64,000 nt of DNA from Desulfuromonadaceae bacterium (GCA_028712075.1 JAQTQX010000004.1:62001-126000); one strand, 5' to 3'. Positions 36,919-48,095 are shown, numbered from the stretch's first letter. Numbers and translations are program-made. The notes: generated from the letters alone by a model not told the origin.

Positions 36919-38103
36919 ATGCAGAAAGTCGCAACATACTTGATTGTTTGTGCCCTTTTTTTGGGAGCCTGCATTGCCGGGTGCGGCAGCGGCTCATCTA
37001 CACCGGTTGAGGATACGTATAGCCTTCCTGCAAGCCTTGCACCCCCGAGTCCCCTGATGGGAGGCTCCATCCAGAGAACGCCGCTTGTTTTTAATAACTA
37101 CAGTGTAGCAACTCTGGCGGGTACCGCCGGGCAGAGAGGGTTCAGCAACTACAGCACCAGTAATGGCCCACCGGCAACATTCAACCATCCCGCCGGCATT
37201 ACCACTGACGGTACTGATATCTATGTTGCGGATTATTACAACAACATGATTCGCCAGATCAATATTGAAAGCAAAAAAGTTTCATTATTTGCCGGGAACG
37301 TTTACGGAGGCGCAGGGCGTACTGATGGGACAGGGACAACAGCGACATTTTACCATCCGTCAGATATCACCACCGACGGGACGAATCTGTATGTTACGGA
37401 TTTTGACAACAACTCTGTCCGGGTGATCAATATCGTGAGCAAGGCTGTCACAACGATCGGCAGCACAGGCGGGTACGCCGGCTCCGTCGATTCAACCGAC
37501 GCAACCGAAGTGCGTTTCAATCGCCCGTCGGGTATTACCACCGACGGTGTCAACCTCTACGTCACCGACTTCAATAATGCCACGGTACGCCGGATAGATA
37601 TTGCAACCCGTGCCGTTACAACGCTGGCAGGCTTATCTGGAACCGTTGGTACTGCTGACGGAAAGCAGCGGGCCGCGCGCTTCAATCGCCCCGGTCGCAT
37701 TACCACTAACGGGACCAGTATCTTTGTGACCGACTTCTACAACCGGACCATCCGCCGGATTGACATTTTAACGGGCGAAGTCACCACCATCGCCGGCACT
37801 TCCGGACGTCTGGGGAGTGACGACGGTGCACTAGACGGAATCAGCACGACGGCACGCTTCAACCAGCCGAACGGTATCACCACCGATGGGACATTTCTTT
37901 ATGTAACTGACTCATATAAAAATACAATCCGAAAAATCAGCATTGCATCTGGCGAGGTGACAACCATACCCTTGCCTGAAAACAGCCTTCATACGCCGAT
38001 CGGCGTCACAACCGATGGCACTACTCTTTTCGTTGCAGATACGGATACTTTAAACACAGATAATACCCGCATATACAGTAACAGCATCATCAGCATTAAA
38101 TAA
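36919..38103 (+). CDS. NHL-repeat beta-propeller lipoprotein
   Basis: A secreted lipoprotein of 394 aa. The signal peptide ends in overlapping lipobox candidates (LGAC, IAGC). Five or six repeats of about 57 residues follow, each with FNxPxGITTDGTxLYVTD, a variable part and IRRIDI...GEVTTIAG, giving a six-bladed propeller of NHL type. Such proteins bind ligands or partners at the envelope; the partner is unknown. It lies 29 bases after rng and 37 before lysS, so it may share the transcript, though the functions do not match. Confidence 0.85.
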   Translation: MQKVATYLIVCALFLGACIAGCGSGSSTPVEDTYSLPASLAPPSPLMGGSIQRTPLVFNNYSVATLAGTAGQRGFSNYSTSNGPPATFNHPAGITTDGTDIYVADYYNNMIRQINIESKKVSLFAGNVYGGAGRTDGTGTTATFYHPSDITTDGTNLYVTDFDNNSVRVINIVSKAVTTIGSTGGYAGSVDSTDATEVRFNRPSGITTDGVNLYVTDFNNATVRRIDIATRAVTTLAGLSGTVGTADGKQRAARFNRPGRITTNGTSIFVTDFYNRTIRRIDILTGEVTTIAGTSGRLGSDDGALDGISTTARFNQPNGITTDGTFLYVTDSYKNTIRKISIASGEVTTIPLPENSLHTPIGVTTDGTTLFVADTDTLNTDNTRIYSNSIISIK

Positions 38104-38140
38104 TTGAACACCATATTGCGTGAAAGGTTGGCTTACCAGC

Positions 38141-39619
38141 ATGGAAGAACTCAGTGAGCTTTTGCTCCAAAGACGCCGTAAAGTTGATGCACTGTGGGAA
38201 GCAGGCATCAACCCGTATCCCAACAACTTTAAGCCCCGTCATACGTCGGCGGACATAATTGCCACGTATAACGATGTCGAAACTCTCGATGCTTCTGATG
38301 ACAATTTGAGTGTCGCCGGCCGTATCCTTGCGCGAAGATCTTTTGGCAAAGCTGCTTTTATCCAGCTACAGGACCGGAAAGGGCGCATTCAGCTATATGT
38401 GAAAAAAGATGAAGTCGGCGATGAGGCGTTTGCCGCTTTTGAAACATTCGACATTGGTGACATTGTCGGGGCAGAAGGTTTCCCGTTTCGCACGAAAACT
38501 GGGGAATTATCCCTGCATGTCCGCACCATACGGCTGTTGGTCAAATCACTCCTGCCGCTGCCTGAAAAATTTCACGGACTGACCGATATTGAAACCCGCT
38601 ATCGTCAACGCTATGTCGACCTCATCGTGAACCCTGATGCGCGAGAGATTTTTATCAAGCGATCCCGCATAGTCAATCTGATCCGCAGTTTTATGACCAG
38701 CCGAGATTTCCTTGAAGTGGAAACTCCCATGATGCATCAGATTCCGGGTGGTGCGACAGCCCGCCCGTTTATTACGTATCACAACACACTCGATATGGAG
38801 CTGTATCTCCGTATCGCCCCCGAGCTGTATTTGAAACGACTGGTTGTCGGCGGTTTGGACCGCGTGTTTGAGATAAACCGAAACTTCCGTAATGAAGGTA
38901 TTTCCGTACGCCACAACCCGGAATTTACCATGATGGAATTTTATCAGGCGTATGCAACGTACGAGGATTTGATGGAATTCACTGAGGAGCTGTTCTGCCA
39001 TGTCGCCCAGGATCTGCTCGGCACCCTTGATTTTACCAATCAGGGGCTCGACATCAGTTTCCAGCGCCCCTGGAAGCGCCTGACTGTTCGTGACGCTGTT
39101 TTGGAATATGGTGATATTGATGCGCGGCAGCTTGATGACCGCGATCTGGCATATTCATACTCCCGCAGCATCGGGCTGACACTTCCGGAGGGGATCAGCT
39201 ATGGTAAACTTCTGATGGAGATTTTTGAGGAGGTTGCGGAGCACAAGCTGATTCAGCCGACGTTCATCACCGCCTATCCCACTGAGGTCTCTCCGTTGTC
39301 GCGTAAAAATGACCATAATCCTGATATTGTCGATCGTTTCGAGTTATTTATCGGCGGACGCGAAATTGCCAACGCCTTTTCCGAATTGAATGATCCGGTC
39401 GACCAGAAAGAGCGTTTTCTGGCCCAGGTCGCTGAAAAGGACAAAGGCGATGAAGAAGCCCACTATATGGACGAAGATTATGTTCGCGCCCTTGAATACG
39501 GTCTCCCCCCGACAGCAGGTGAGGGAATTGGTATTGATCGACTGGTCATGCTGTTGACCGATTCCCCGTCGATCCGTGATGTCATCCTGTTTCCGCAGTT
39601 ACGCAAGGAAGCTAAATAA
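38141..39619 (+). CDS. lysS: Lysyl-tRNA synthetase, class II
   Basis: Charges tRNA-Lys. The 492-aa protein has an OB-fold anticodon-binding domain (about 55-150, VAGRILARRSFGKAAFIQLQ) and the class II core. Motif 2 is FEINRNFRNEGISVRHNPEF and motif 3 is GEGIGIDRLVMLLT. The ATG at 38141 is chosen because known proteins start with a short EELSEL-type helix; a GTG seven codons earlier is possible. It precedes lolC by three bases. Confidence 0.96.
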   Translation: MEELSELLLQRRRKVDALWEAGINPYPNNFKPRHTSADIIATYNDVETLDASDDNLSVAGRILARRSFGKAAFIQLQDRKGRIQLYVKKDEVGDEAFAAFETFDIGDIVGAEGFPFRTKTGELSLHVRTIRLLVKSLLPLPEKFHGLTDIETRYRQRYVDLIVNPDAREIFIKRSRIVNLIRSFMTSRDFLEVETPMMHQIPGGATARPFITYHNTLDMELYLRIAPELYLKRLVVGGLDRVFEINRNFRNEGISVRHNPEFTMMEFYQAYATYEDLMEFTEELFCHVAQDLLGTLDFTNQGLDISFQRPWKRLTVRDAVLEYGDIDARQLDDRDLAYSYSRSIGLTLPEGISYGKLLMEIFEEVAEHKLIQPTFITAYPTEVSPLSRKNDHNPDIVDRFELFIGGREIANAFSELNDPVDQKERFLAQVAEKDKGDEEAHYMDEDYVRALEYGLPPTAGEGIGIDRLVMLLTDSPSIRDVILFPQLRKEAK

Positions 39620-39622
39620 CCT

Positions 39623-40885
39623 ATGTCTTTCGAATTGTTTGTCGGTTTGCGTTATTTGAAGGCAAAACGTAAATCCACCTTTATTTCAATCATTACCTTT
39701 ATTTCAACCGCCGGAGTAACACTAGGCGTCATGGCGCTTATTGTTGTGTTGGCGGTCATGACCGGTTTTGAAAATGATCTGAAGGAGAAGATTCTCGGCA
39801 CAAATGCGCATATTGTTGTGCTTCGAAGCGGTGCTCCGATGGAAAACTACCGCGCGGTCATGAAGGAGCTGAAAGGGTTTGCCGGAGTCACCGCCGCGAC
39901 ACCATTTATCTACAACCAGGTCATGCTCTCTTCCGGCAAAAATGTCTCCGGCGTCGTCCTGCGCGGCATAGATGTCGCCACCGACCGTACCGTCACCCGC
40001 CTCGGCGCATCGATTGTGGAAGGGAGCCTTGATGACCTTGAACTGAAAATGGGGCAGGGTTCGGCCGCACTGCCCGGCTTGATGGTCGGCAAAGAGCTTG
40101 CCAAACATCTCAACCTGTTTTTGGGTGACAAAGTCAATGTCATTTCACCAATGGGGAATATTACGCCGCTCGGCATGATGCCACGCATGAAACCATTCAG
40201 AATTACCGGCATTTTCAACACAGGCATGTTTGAGTACGACTCGACTCTCGCGTATATCAGCCTTGATCAGGCACAGCGTTTTTTTGACCTTGATGATACG
40301 GTCACTGGCATTCAGCTCAAAGTTGAGAATGTTTACCATACCGGTGAGCTGGCCCGCAGCATCAACAGCAAAATGGGCTCCGGTTATTACGCGCGGGACT
40401 GGATGCAGATGAATAAAAACATTCTGTTTGCCCTGAAAACGGAAAAAGTTGTCATGTTTATCATCCTGACCTTGATCGTTCTGGTGGCCGCTTTTGGCAT
40501 CGCCTCCACCCTCTTTATGGTTGTCATGGAAAAAACCAGGGATATCGCGATCCTCAAATCAATGGGGGCTACCGCTACAAGTATCATGAAGATTTTTGTT
40601 CTTGAAGGGTTGATTATCGGCGTTATTGGTACGTTGCTTGGTATGGCTTCCGGTCTGCTGATTGCGCTTAATCTTGAGCCGATTATCGACGTCATCCAGA
40701 AAATCACCGGGCAGAACTTTTTCAGCAAGGATATCTACTACCTTGACCATTTTCCATCACTGGTAGTGCCTTCTGATGTGCTGCTTATTTCGGTTACGGC
40801 CATATTGATCTCTTTTATCGCCACGCTCTATCCCGCCTGGCAGGCGTCGAGGATGCTGCCGGCAGAGGCGCTCCGCTATGAATAG
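39623..40885 (+). CDS. lolC: Lipoprotein-releasing ABC transporter permease (LolC/LolE family)
   Basis: Inner-membrane permease that extracts outer-membrane lipoproteins and passes them to LolA. The 420-aa protein has one N-terminal TM (about 20-45), a large periplasmic MacB-like domain (about 48-265), then three C-terminal TMs with the family block EKTRDIAILKSMGAT. Only one permease gene is present, so it may form a homodimer (LolF-like) instead of a LolC-LolE pair. It follows lysS closely. lolD comes after a 138-base gap containing a perfect hairpin. Confidence 0.93.
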   Translation: MSFELFVGLRYLKAKRKSTFISIITFISTAGVTLGVMALIVVLAVMTGFENDLKEKILGTNAHIVVLRSGAPMENYRAVMKELKGFAGVTAATPFIYNQVMLSSGKNVSGVVLRGIDVATDRTVTRLGASIVEGSLDDLELKMGQGSAALPGLMVGKELAKHLNLFLGDKVNVISPMGNITPLGMMPRMKPFRITGIFNTGMFEYDSTLAYISLDQAQRFFDLDDTVTGIQLKVENVYHTGELARSINSKMGSGYYARDWMQMNKNILFALKTEKVVMFIILTLIVLVAAFGIASTLFMVVMEKTRDIAILKSMGATATSIMKIFVLEGLIIGVIGTLLGMASGLLIALNLEPIIDVIQKITGQNFFSKDIYYLDHFPSLVVPSDVLLISVTAILISFIATLYPAWQASRMLPAEALRYE

Positions 40886-40932
40886 AAAATGTGGATTTTC
40901 CGTAATGCCGGCGTTACCCTGCGTGGTCGTTT

Positions 40933-40967
40933 GTGCGGAGGCGTACCACCACGGTACGCCTCCGCAC
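40933..40967. repeat. Perfect 15-bp inverted repeat between lolC and lolD
   Basis: gtgcggaggcgtacc (40933-40947) and its exact complement (40953-40967) enclose a five-base loop. No U-run follows. Its G/C-rich palindromic form inside an operon resembles REP-like elements or an mRNA-stabilising hairpin. Confidence 0.7.
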
Positions 40968-41023
40968 TCTCCCTTGGGTGACTTGGCCTTACGAAAACTT
41001 CACGTTTTTAAAGTTGGTGAAAA

Positions 41024-41701
41024 ATGATTCTGCTGGAAATTCAGGATCTCTGCAAAACATACGGGAGCGGCTCTAACCGCCTTGAGGTGCTCAGCGGGAT
41101 ACATCTTGATCTGCAGGCCGGCACCACAACTGCGCTGGTTGGGGCGTCAGGCGCCGGGAAAAGCACTCTGATGCATCTGTTGGGAGCTCTTGACCGTCCG
41201 ACATCTGGGACAGTGAGATTTCGCGGTGAGGATATTTTCAAAAAGAATGAGCGGCAACTTGCCGCCTTCAGAAATAAAAGTATCGGCTTTGTATTTCAGT
41301 TTCACCATCTGCTGCCCGAATTTACGGCTCTTGAAAACGTCATGATGCCCGCTCTTATTGCCCGGATGCCTCGCCCGAAAGCGTATGAGACGGCAGAGGC
41401 GCTCCTTGAGGACGTCGGTCTCGCAGAGCGAATGACCCATCGTCCGGGGGAGTTGTCCGGCGGCGAACAGCAACGGGTTGCCATCGCACGCGCTCTGGCG
41501 CTTGGACCAGAGTTGTTACTTGCCGATGAACCGACCGGCAATCTTGATATGAAAACCAGTGACGGAATTCATGCCATGCTTGCGGATCTGCAGATCAGAA
41601 AAGGGCTGACGCTGGTGGTTGTTACTCACAACGAGAAACTGGCAGCGGCCATGGGAACAACCATTCACCTGCTTGATGGCAGAGTCGAAAAAACTACATG
41701 A
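41024..41701 (+). CDS. lolD: Lipoprotein-releasing ABC transporter ATPase
   Basis: The ATPase that powers LolC. It is 225 aa with Walker [10 protein letters not shown] (about 40-48), Q-loop [12 protein letters not shown], signature LSGGEQQR, Walker [13 protein letters not shown] and the switch histidine in [20 protein letters not shown] is the LolD-type motif. Its last bases overlap the bamA start (ATGA). Confidence 0.96.
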   Translation: MILLEIQDLCKTYGSGSNRLEVLSGIHLDLQAGTTTALVGASGAGKSTLMHLLGALDRPTSGTVRFRGEDIFKKNERQLAAFRNKSIGFVFQFHHLLPEFTALENVMMPALIARMPRPKAYETAEALLEDVGLAERMTHRPGELSGGEQQRVAIARALALGPELLLADEPTGNLDMKTSDGIHAMLADLQIRKGLTLVVVTHNEKLAAAMGTTIHLLDGRVEKTT

Positions 41702-44022
41702 TATTCGGGGGAAGAGTGCCCAGTTTAAAACGTTATGCAGCCATCATACTCCTGACGCTGTTCGGTTGTCTGACACGTGCCCACGCCGATGGCGAAAAAT
41801 TGACAGAAATCCGGATCGAAGGAAACCACCGTATTGAGTCACCGGCTATACTTACCGTTGTCAAGACGCATGCCGGCGACATCCTTACCAGCGATGCAAC
41901 CGATGCGGATATTCGGGCAATATACAAAATGGGGCACTTCCAGGATGTTCGAGCCTTGACAGTGGAGTCAGAAAAAGGGACCGTACTGGTCTACTCCGTG
42001 CTGGAGAAACCGATTGTTCGGGAAATCACCTTCGAGGGAAACAAGGAAATATCAACGGAAAAACTCAAGGAGGCCCTTGAATTCAAGCAAAATTCCGTGT
42101 TTTCGCCAAAAGATCTGGCCAAAAGTCTCGCTAAAATTAAAAAAATGTATGGCGATGAAGGGTATTATCTGGCAGAGGTACAGTCAGAGATAAAGAAAAA
42201 TGTGCCGAGCGAACTGTCAGTCGTAGTTAAAGTGATTGAGGGGGAAAAGGTACTTATCACAGAGATCCGCTTTGACGGAAACAAGGCACTGAGCGACAGC
42301 AAGCTGAAAGGGATCATGGAGACCAAGGAAAAATGGTTCATGTCTTGGCTGACCGGTGCCGGTACCTACAAGGAAGAAGTGCTTAAAAACGATGCGCTGC
42401 TGCTAGCCGATCATTACCTCAACAATGGCTTTATCAACATAAAGGTCGGCGAACCGGTCGTGAAAATGAACGATGCCAAAACCGCCCTGTCAGTTTCGAT
42501 TGCGATCACCGAGGGAGAACAATACCGGATTGGTTCAATAGGATTCAAGGGGGAACTGCTTGATCCCGAGGCCGAACTGCGTAAAAAATTGAAAAGCGAA
42601 CCGGGTGAACTTTTCAATCGTTCCATTCTGCGCACCGATATTGGCGTTCTGACTGATGTATATGGTGACAAGGGTTACGCCTTTGCGACCATTAATCCCC
42701 AGACACGTGTGGATAACGAGAAAAAAACCATGGACCTGACCTTTGATGTTGATAAGGGAGAGTTGGTATCTATCGAACGGATCAATATAACCGGGAACCC
42801 CAAGACGAGGGACAAGGTTATCCGCCGTGAAATGCGCATTACGGAAAGCGGCCTGTACAGCGCCACCGGCATCAAACGAAGCAAGCAGAACTTGATGAAC
42901 CTCGGTTTTTTTGAAGAGGCAAACGTTGCCACTGCCAAAGGGAGCGCCAGCAGCAAGCTGAATGTCACTGTCGATGTCAAGGAAAAGCCGACCGGCACCT
43001 TCAGCATTGGTGGCGGCTACAGTTCTCTCGACGGCATTATCGCTCAGGGATCAATCCAACAGGCCAATTTTCTCGGGCTGGGGTTAAAAGCAAATCTTTC
43101 CGCCTCGTTTGGCGGTAAGTCAAGTACGTACGCACTTGGGCTGACTGACCCCTATTTCATGGACACCAAATGGACGCTCGGAGGAGACGTGTATCGCTCG
43201 GAGCGTGTCTATACCGATTATACCCGGCGACTCACCGGCGGAGACATTAAGGGGGGCTATCCGATCAGCGACACGGTTGGGACTTTCTTGATGTACAAGT
43301 ATGAGGTGAAAGACCTCCTTGAGCCGAGCATTACCTATCAGACTCTTCATGATGCAGATGTGTACGATACCTACCCGCTCGGCAGGACGACCACCAGTTC
43401 CATATACGGCAGCATTACCCGTAATACGACAGACTATCGTCTTGATCCTTCGACCGGAATGATCGACACATTATCGGTGGAGTATGCCGGGTTGGGGGGG
43501 GACAATAAATTTGCCCGGTTCATCACGGACAATACCTATTTTCATCCCATATATAAACGACTGATCGCGTCAACAAAATTGACTCTCGGCTATATCGCTG
43601 AAGTTGGCAAACCGATCCCGATCGATGAAAAGTTCTATCTGGGCGGCATTTATTCGCTGCGCGGCTACAGGGTTCGAACCGTTTCTCCGACGAATACCCA
43701 GCTGGTAAAAGACATCAACGGCACCCAGAGCAACGAGCAGATCTACATGGGGGGCGTTAAGGAAATTACCGGCAACGCCGAGCTGACGTTTCCACTTCTC
43801 GCCGACGCCGGCCTTAAAGGTGTCGTATTCTTTGATTATGGCAATTCATTTGACGAAACATCAACCGCTTTTGATACCATGCTGTTCAGTTATGGCTGGG
43901 GAATCCGCTGGGCTTCCCCTATCGGCCCTCTCCGACTTGAATACGGAATACCGATCAATCCGCGCAAATATATTGATGGCAGCAGCGGCCGGCTCGAATT
44001 TTCTATCGGCACCATGTTCTAA
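41698..44022 (+). CDS. bamA: Outer membrane protein assembly factor BamA
   Basis: Omp85-family insertase that folds beta-barrels into the outer membrane. The 774-aa protein has a signal peptide (about 1-30, ending RAHA), five POTRA domains (about 35-430, each with I.G....) and a 16-strand barrel. The barrel includes [11 protein letters not shown], the family VRGF-type loop, and ends in Phe as barrel proteins do. Start codons ATG 41698 and GTG 41716 are both possible; the ATG gives the four-base overlap with lolD. Confidence 0.95.
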   Translation: MIFGGRVPSLKRYAAIILLTLFGCLTRAHADGEKLTEIRIEGNHRIESPAILTVVKTHAGDILTSDATDADIRAIYKMGHFQDVRALTVESEKGTVLVYSVLEKPIVREITFEGNKEISTEKLKEALEFKQNSVFSPKDLAKSLAKIKKMYGDEGYYLAEVQSEIKKNVPSELSVVVKVIEGEKVLITEIRFDGNKALSDSKLKGIMETKEKWFMSWLTGAGTYKEEVLKNDALLLADHYLNNGFINIKVGEPVVKMNDAKTALSVSIAITEGEQYRIGSIGFKGELLDPEAELRKKLKSEPGELFNRSILRTDIGVLTDVYGDKGYAFATINPQTRVDNEKKTMDLTFDVDKGELVSIERINITGNPKTRDKVIRREMRITESGLYSATGIKRSKQNLMNLGFFEEANVATAKGSASSKLNVTVDVKEKPTGTFSIGGGYSSLDGIIAQGSIQQANFLGLGLKANLSASFGGKSSTYALGLTDPYFMDTKWTLGGDVYRSERVYTDYTRRLTGGDIKGGYPISDTVGTFLMYKYEVKDLLEPSITYQTLHDADVYDTYPLGRTTTSSIYGSITRNTTDYRLDPSTGMIDTLSVEYAGLGGDNKFARFITDNTYFHPIYKRLIASTKLTLGYIAEVGKPIPIDEKFYLGGIYSLRGYRVRTVSPTNTQLVKDINGTQSNEQIYMGGVKEITGNAELTFPLLADAGLKGVVFFDYGNSFDETSTAFDTMLFSYGWGIRWASPIGPLRLEYGIPINPRKYIDGSSGRLEFSIGTMF

Positions 44023-44076
44023 CAGTATCAAGTTTTCCAGGGTCTCAGACCCAACACCATAAAAGGAGACGTATTC

Positions 44077-44592
44077 ATGAAACGGGTTTTTCTGGCAGGT
44101 ATTGCAGCAGCGTGCATCGCGTCAACGACAGTTTTTGCCGCTGACGTGAAGATCGGTTACATTGACATGCAGAGGGCCTTAAGCAGTTCCGAGGCGGGTA
44201 AGGAGGCTAAAGAGCAACTGGCTGCCAAGGTAAAGAAGTACCAGGAAGAGATCAATCTCAAGCAGGAAGATCTTAAAAAAATAAAAGAGAATCTTGAAAA
44301 GCAAGGAATACTTCTCACTGATTCCGTCCGTGCAACAAAAGAAAAAGATTACCAGAACAAGCTAAAAGATTTTCAGCGCTTTACCAAGGACGCTCAGGAC
44401 GAGCTTCAGGGTAAGGACGAGGAGCTCACCAGGAAAATTTATGAAGGGATAGCTAAAATATCTCAGGAATTCGGGCAAAAGAACAGTTACAGTTTCATCC
44501 TGATAAAAAACGATACGATGCTTTTCGCTGACGAAAAAGTCGATGTGACTGATGAAGTGTTAAAGCTGTATAACTCCAGTAGAAAGAAGTAA
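44077..44592 (+). CDS. skp: OmpH/Skp-like periplasmic chaperone
   Basis: Holds unfolded outer-membrane proteins on their way to BamA. The 171-aa protein has a signal peptide cleaved after VFA (about 22) and the typical start [20 protein letters not shown]. Long amphipathic Lys/Glu-rich helices (about 50-115) form the tentacles. AAGGAG lies eight bases before the ATG. Its place between bamA and lpxD is the classic order. Confidence 0.93.
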   Translation: MKRVFLAGIAAACIASTTVFAADVKIGYIDMQRALSSSEAGKEAKEQLAAKVKKYQEEINLKQEDLKKIKENLEKQGILLTDSVRATKEKDYQNKLKDFQRFTKDAQDELQGKDEELTRKIYEGIAKISQEFGQKNSYSFILIKNDTMLFADEKVDVTDEVLKLYNSSRKK

Positions 44593-44596
44593 TGCC

Positions 44597-45649
44597 ATGA
44601 CACGTACCCGGACTGTTGCTGAACTGGCCGAATATCTTGGAGGTGTTGTACAGGGAGACGGAACGACGCTAATTTCCAGCCTTGCCCCTCTTGAAACAGC
44701 GGACGCCACCGCACTGACATTTCTTGCCAACCCAAAGTATGCAGGCAAAGTTGCCGAAACGTCTGCAGGTGCGGTTCTTATGGCGCCGGGGGGCGAGCGG
44801 CATGGTCGTACGGCAATTGAAGTTGCAAATCCGTACCTTTGTTTCGCAAAACTGCTGACGCTGTTCTACACAACGCCACATCTGCCTCTCGGAACTCTTC
44901 CCGCTGCCAATGTCAGTGAAACGGCACAAGTCGGTGCCAACACGACGATATATCCGGGAGCCTGCATCGGACAAAACGTGGTTGTCGGCGACAGGACGGT
45001 CATTTATCCGGGAGCGGTGCTTTATGATGACGTGGTTATCGGCAGTAATTGCATTATTCACGCAAACGCCGTTGTCAGGGAACGTTGCCGCATTGGTAAC
45101 AATTGTGTCCTGCAACCGGGAGCGGTGATCGGTTCGGATGGCTTTGGCTATGCACCTGACGGTGCCAGCTACTATCCCATTCCTCAGATTGGTATTGTCG
45201 TACTGGATGACGGAGTGGAAATCGGCGCCAACAGCTGTATAGACAGGGCTGCCATTGAGGTAACGCGAATCGGCCGTGGCACAAAACTCGATAATTTAGT
45301 GCAAATTGCCCACAACTGCCTGATCGGAGAGGATTGTATGATCGTTTCTCAGGTCGGCATTTCAGGAAGCGCCAAAATCGGCAACCATGTAACATTGGCC
45401 GGGCAGGTCGGCGTTGCAGGGCATCTCACTATTGGTGACAACGTGCTGGTCGGCGCACAATCGGGCGTACCCAGCTCGCTACCCGCCAACGCTGCCTATA
45501 GCGGTACACCGACCATGCCACACAAGGAGTGGTTGAAATCCGTCATGGTTGTGCCGAGATTGCCGGAGATGAAGAAAACACTCTCATCGCTTGAAAAACG
45601 GGTTGCCGAGCTTGAAGCGCTATTAAAACAGAATCGCCTGGAGAATTGA
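44597..45649 (+). CDS. lpxD: UDP-3-O-(3-hydroxyacyl)glucosamine N-acyltransferase
   Basis: Third step of lipid A synthesis: adds an N-linked hydroxyacyl chain from acyl-ACP. The 350-aa protein has an N-terminal uridine-binding domain (about 1-100) followed by left-handed beta-helix hexapeptide repeats. It includes the family signature [13 protein letters not shown] and the catalytic His in [15 protein letters not shown]-terminal helix ([16 protein letters not shown]) trimerises it. It starts four bases after skp and ends one base before fabZ. Confidence 0.97.
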   Translation: MTRTRTVAELAEYLGGVVQGDGTTLISSLAPLETADATALTFLANPKYAGKVAETSAGAVLMAPGGERHGRTAIEVANPYLCFAKLLTLFYTTPHLPLGTLPAANVSETAQVGANTTIYPGACIGQNVVVGDRTVIYPGAVLYDDVVIGSNCIIHANAVVRERCRIGNNCVLQPGAVIGSDGFGYAPDGASYYPIPQIGIVVLDDGVEIGANSCIDRAAIEVTRIGRGTKLDNLVQIAHNCLIGEDCMIVSQVGISGSAKIGNHVTLAGQVGVAGHLTIGDNVLVGAQSGVPSSLPANAAYSGTPTMPHKEWLKSVMVVPRLPEMKKTLSSLEKRVAELEALLKQNRLEN

Positions 45650-45650
45650 C

Positions 45651-46094
45651 ATGCAACTGGACATTAATGAAATCATGAAAATCCTGCCGCACCGCTATCC
45701 CTTTCTGATGGTCGACCGGATTGTCGAAATGGAGCAGGGCAAGCGCTGTGTCGGCATGAAGAACGTCACTATCAATGAACCGTTTTTCCCGGGACATTTC
45801 CCCGGCCATCCGGTCATGCCCGGAGTGCTTATCATAGAGGCAATGGCACAGGTAGCTGGAATCATGGCGTATATTGACTCAGATGAGGCCACTCGTGCCA
45901 AGGTGACATACTTTATGGCGATCGACAATGCCCGCTTCCGCAAGCCGGTTTCTCCCGGCGATCAGCTGCGCATCGAAATTACCACCACCATGAAAAGACG
46001 GGGAATATGGGGCGTAGCTGGTAAAGCATACGTTGGAGACACACTGGTAACCGAGGCAGACCTAAAAGCAACGTTTGCCGATGCACCGAAGTAA
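45651..46094 (+). CDS. fabZ: 3-hydroxyacyl-ACP dehydratase
   Basis: Dehydrates 3-hydroxyacyl-ACP in fatty acid elongation, competing with the lipid A acyltransferases for the same substrate. The 147-aa hot-dog fold has HRYPFLMVDRIV and the active-site His and Glu in GHFPGHPVMPGVLIIEAMAQ. It starts one base after the lpxD stop, the usual lpxD-fabZ-lpxA order that balances lipid A and phospholipid. Confidence 0.97.
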   Translation: MQLDINEIMKILPHRYPFLMVDRIVEMEQGKRCVGMKNVTINEPFFPGHFPGHPVMPGVLIIEAMAQVAGIMAYIDSDEATRAKVTYFMAIDNARFRKPVSPGDQLRIEITTTMKRRGIWGVAGKAYVGDTLVTEADLKATFADAPK

Positions 46095-46137
46095 GCGCTG
46101 ACTGATTTATTCAACAGATAAGTTATGGGAGAACTCC

Positions 46138-46920
46138 ATGATCCATCCGACAGCAATAATTGACTCAACGGCTCATCTTGCTTCCGATGTCGAAGTAGGC
46201 CCGTATGCCATCATCGGTAAATATGTGACTATCGGTAAAGGAACATCGGTGGGAGCTCATTCGTTCATCGGCGATTGGACCGAAATCGGTGAGGACAACA
46301 AGATATTTCATATGGCATCTGTTGGCCCGGCTTCTCAGGACCTGAAATACCGAGGCGAAGAGTGCTGGACGCGTATCGGCGACAATAACCTCATCCGTGA
46401 GTTTGCCACTATCCATCGCGGGACAGTGACTGGCTTAAGCGAGACGGTCATTGGCAACGGCAACCTCTTCATGGCGTATTCCCACGTTGCCCACGATTGC
46501 CGGATCGGTAATAATGTGGTTATGGCAAATGCGGCAACTCTTGCGGGCCATGTCACTGTTGAGGATTATGTTATTCTGGGCGGACTGGTTGCCGTTCATC
46601 AGTTCACAACGATCGGTGCCCATGTCATGGCCGGTGGTGGCTCTTTGATTGGTCTTGACGTTCCCCCCTATATGATCGCCACATTGGGCGACAAGCGCGA
46701 ATCAAAACTGCGTGGCCTCAACCTGATCGGCCTGAAACGGCGCGGCTTTTCTGACGAGACCATATCTCTGTTAAAAAAAGCCTACAAAATTCTTTATATG
46801 GCCGGCCTGAAACAAGCCGAGGCTATTGTCCGGATCAAAACCGAGATCACCGACTGTCCGGAAGTCGATTATCTGGTGTCGTTCATTGAACGTTCCGAAC
46901 GGGGTCTCTGTCGCGGATGA
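46138..46920 (+). CDS. lpxA: UDP-N-acetylglucosamine O-acyltransferase
   Basis: First step of lipid A synthesis, reversible O-acylation of UDP-GlcNAc. The 260-aa protein is a left-handed beta-helix (PTAIIDSTAHLASDVEVGPY) with the catalytic His in MAYSHVAHDCRIGN and a helical C-terminus (GLNLIGLKRRGFSDETI). GGGAG precedes the ATG. Its stop overlaps the lpxB start. Confidence 0.97.
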   Translation: MIHPTAIIDSTAHLASDVEVGPYAIIGKYVTIGKGTSVGAHSFIGDWTEIGEDNKIFHMASVGPASQDLKYRGEECWTRIGDNNLIREFATIHRGTVTGLSETVIGNGNLFMAYSHVAHDCRIGNNVVMANAATLAGHVTVEDYVILGGLVAVHQFTTIGAHVMAGGGSLIGLDVPPYMIATLGDKRESKLRGLNLIGLKRRGFSDETISLLKKAYKILYMAGLKQAEAIVRIKTEITDCPEVDYLVSFIERSERGLCRG

Positions 46921-48095
46921 AACGCATTATGATAGTCGCCGGTGAAGCCTCCGGTGACATCTATGGAGCAGATCTAGTTCACGAAATGCGCTCACGGGAG
47001 CCGAAAATACATTTTTTCGGCATTGGCGGTCAGCGGATGCGTGAGGCGGGGGTTGAAATTCTCGTTGATTCTGCTGACATGGCGGTAATGGGACTGGTCG
47101 AGGTGTTCAGCCATTTTGCCGTCATCACCTCGGCGTTTCGCACGCTCAAGAATATACTGATCCACTCCCCTCCTACTCTCTTGATCGTCATAGACTATCC
47201 CGGATTCAACCTGCGTCTGGCCAAAGCGGCCAGAAAAGCCGGTGTTAAAGTACTTTACTACATCAGCCCGAAGGTATGGGCCTGGAAGGCAGGGCGGATA
47301 AAGACCATCGCTTCCTGCGTAGATCATTTGGCGGCCATATTTCCCTTTGAAGTCTCCCTGTACGAAAAAGCCGGCGTACCGGTAACGTTTGTCGGCCACC
47401 CGCTGCTCGACCTGGTCAAGGGAAACATGACACGCAACGATGCAGTAACAAGCTTCGGCCTTGATCCTTCCAGAAAGATCATCGGTCTTTTTCCGGGGAG
47501 CCGCAAAAGTGAAATCGAACAGATGCTGCCGACTATATTTGCTGCCACTGCGAAGATAAAGGAACGCTTTCCCGGTATTCAGTTCATTCTGCCAATAGCG
47601 TCAACCCTGCAGGATGATGACATTATTCGGCGAATATCTGAGGTAGACCTTGACGTTACGGTCACACACGAGCGTATCCATGACGTGATCCGCTCTTCTG
47701 ATGCCATAATTTCCGTTTCCGGGACGGTTACCCTTGAAATCGCCCTGGTAGGAACTCCGATGGTAATCATCTATAAACTTTCTCCGCTTACCTATCAACT
47801 GGCCAAACGATTGGTGAAAATTCCCCATATTGGTCTATGCAACATTGTCGCCGGTGAAACGATTGTACGGGAGTTGATACAGGACCAGGCCAATCCTGAG
47901 GAGATTGCATCCGAAATCGGGAAACTGCTCACAGACTGCGAGTATCACGCTACGATGGTGCATAACCTGTCGAAAATACGTGAAAAACTGGGATGTGGTG
48001 GTGCTTCTGCAAACGTGGCACGCCTCGCCCTCTCGTTATGCGGCCCGAACAATGATACGGCCACTGTTTCAGACATCGGGGAATTGAGCCAATGA
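46917..48095 (+). CDS. lpxB: Lipid A disaccharide synthase
   Basis: A GT19 inner-membrane-peripheral enzyme joining lipid X and UDP-diacylglucosamine. The 392-aa protein shows MIVAGEASGDIYGADLV, YISPKVWAWKAGRI, LFPGSRKSEIEQMLP and the C-terminal nucleotide loop VSGTVTLEIALVGTPMVI. It overlaps lpxA and the acyltransferase by ATGA on both sides. No lpxI or lpxH lies between lpxA and lpxB, so UDP-diacylglucosamine hydrolysis must be encoded elsewhere. Confidence 0.97.
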   Translation: MKRIMIVAGEASGDIYGADLVHEMRSREPKIHFFGIGGQRMREAGVEILVDSADMAVMGLVEVFSHFAVITSAFRTLKNILIHSPPTLLIVIDYPGFNLRLAKAARKAGVKVLYYISPKVWAWKAGRIKTIASCVDHLAAIFPFEVSLYEKAGVPVTFVGHPLLDLVKGNMTRNDAVTSFGLDPSRKIIGLFPGSRKSEIEQMLPTIFAATAKIKERFPGIQFILPIASTLQDDDIIRRISEVDLDVTVTHERIHDVIRSSDAIISVSGTVTLEIALVGTPMVIIYKLSPLTYQLAKRLVKIPHIGLCNIVAGETIVRELIQDQANPEEIASEIGKLLTDCEYHATMVHNLSKIREKLGCGGASANVARLALSLCGPNNDTATVSDIGELSQ

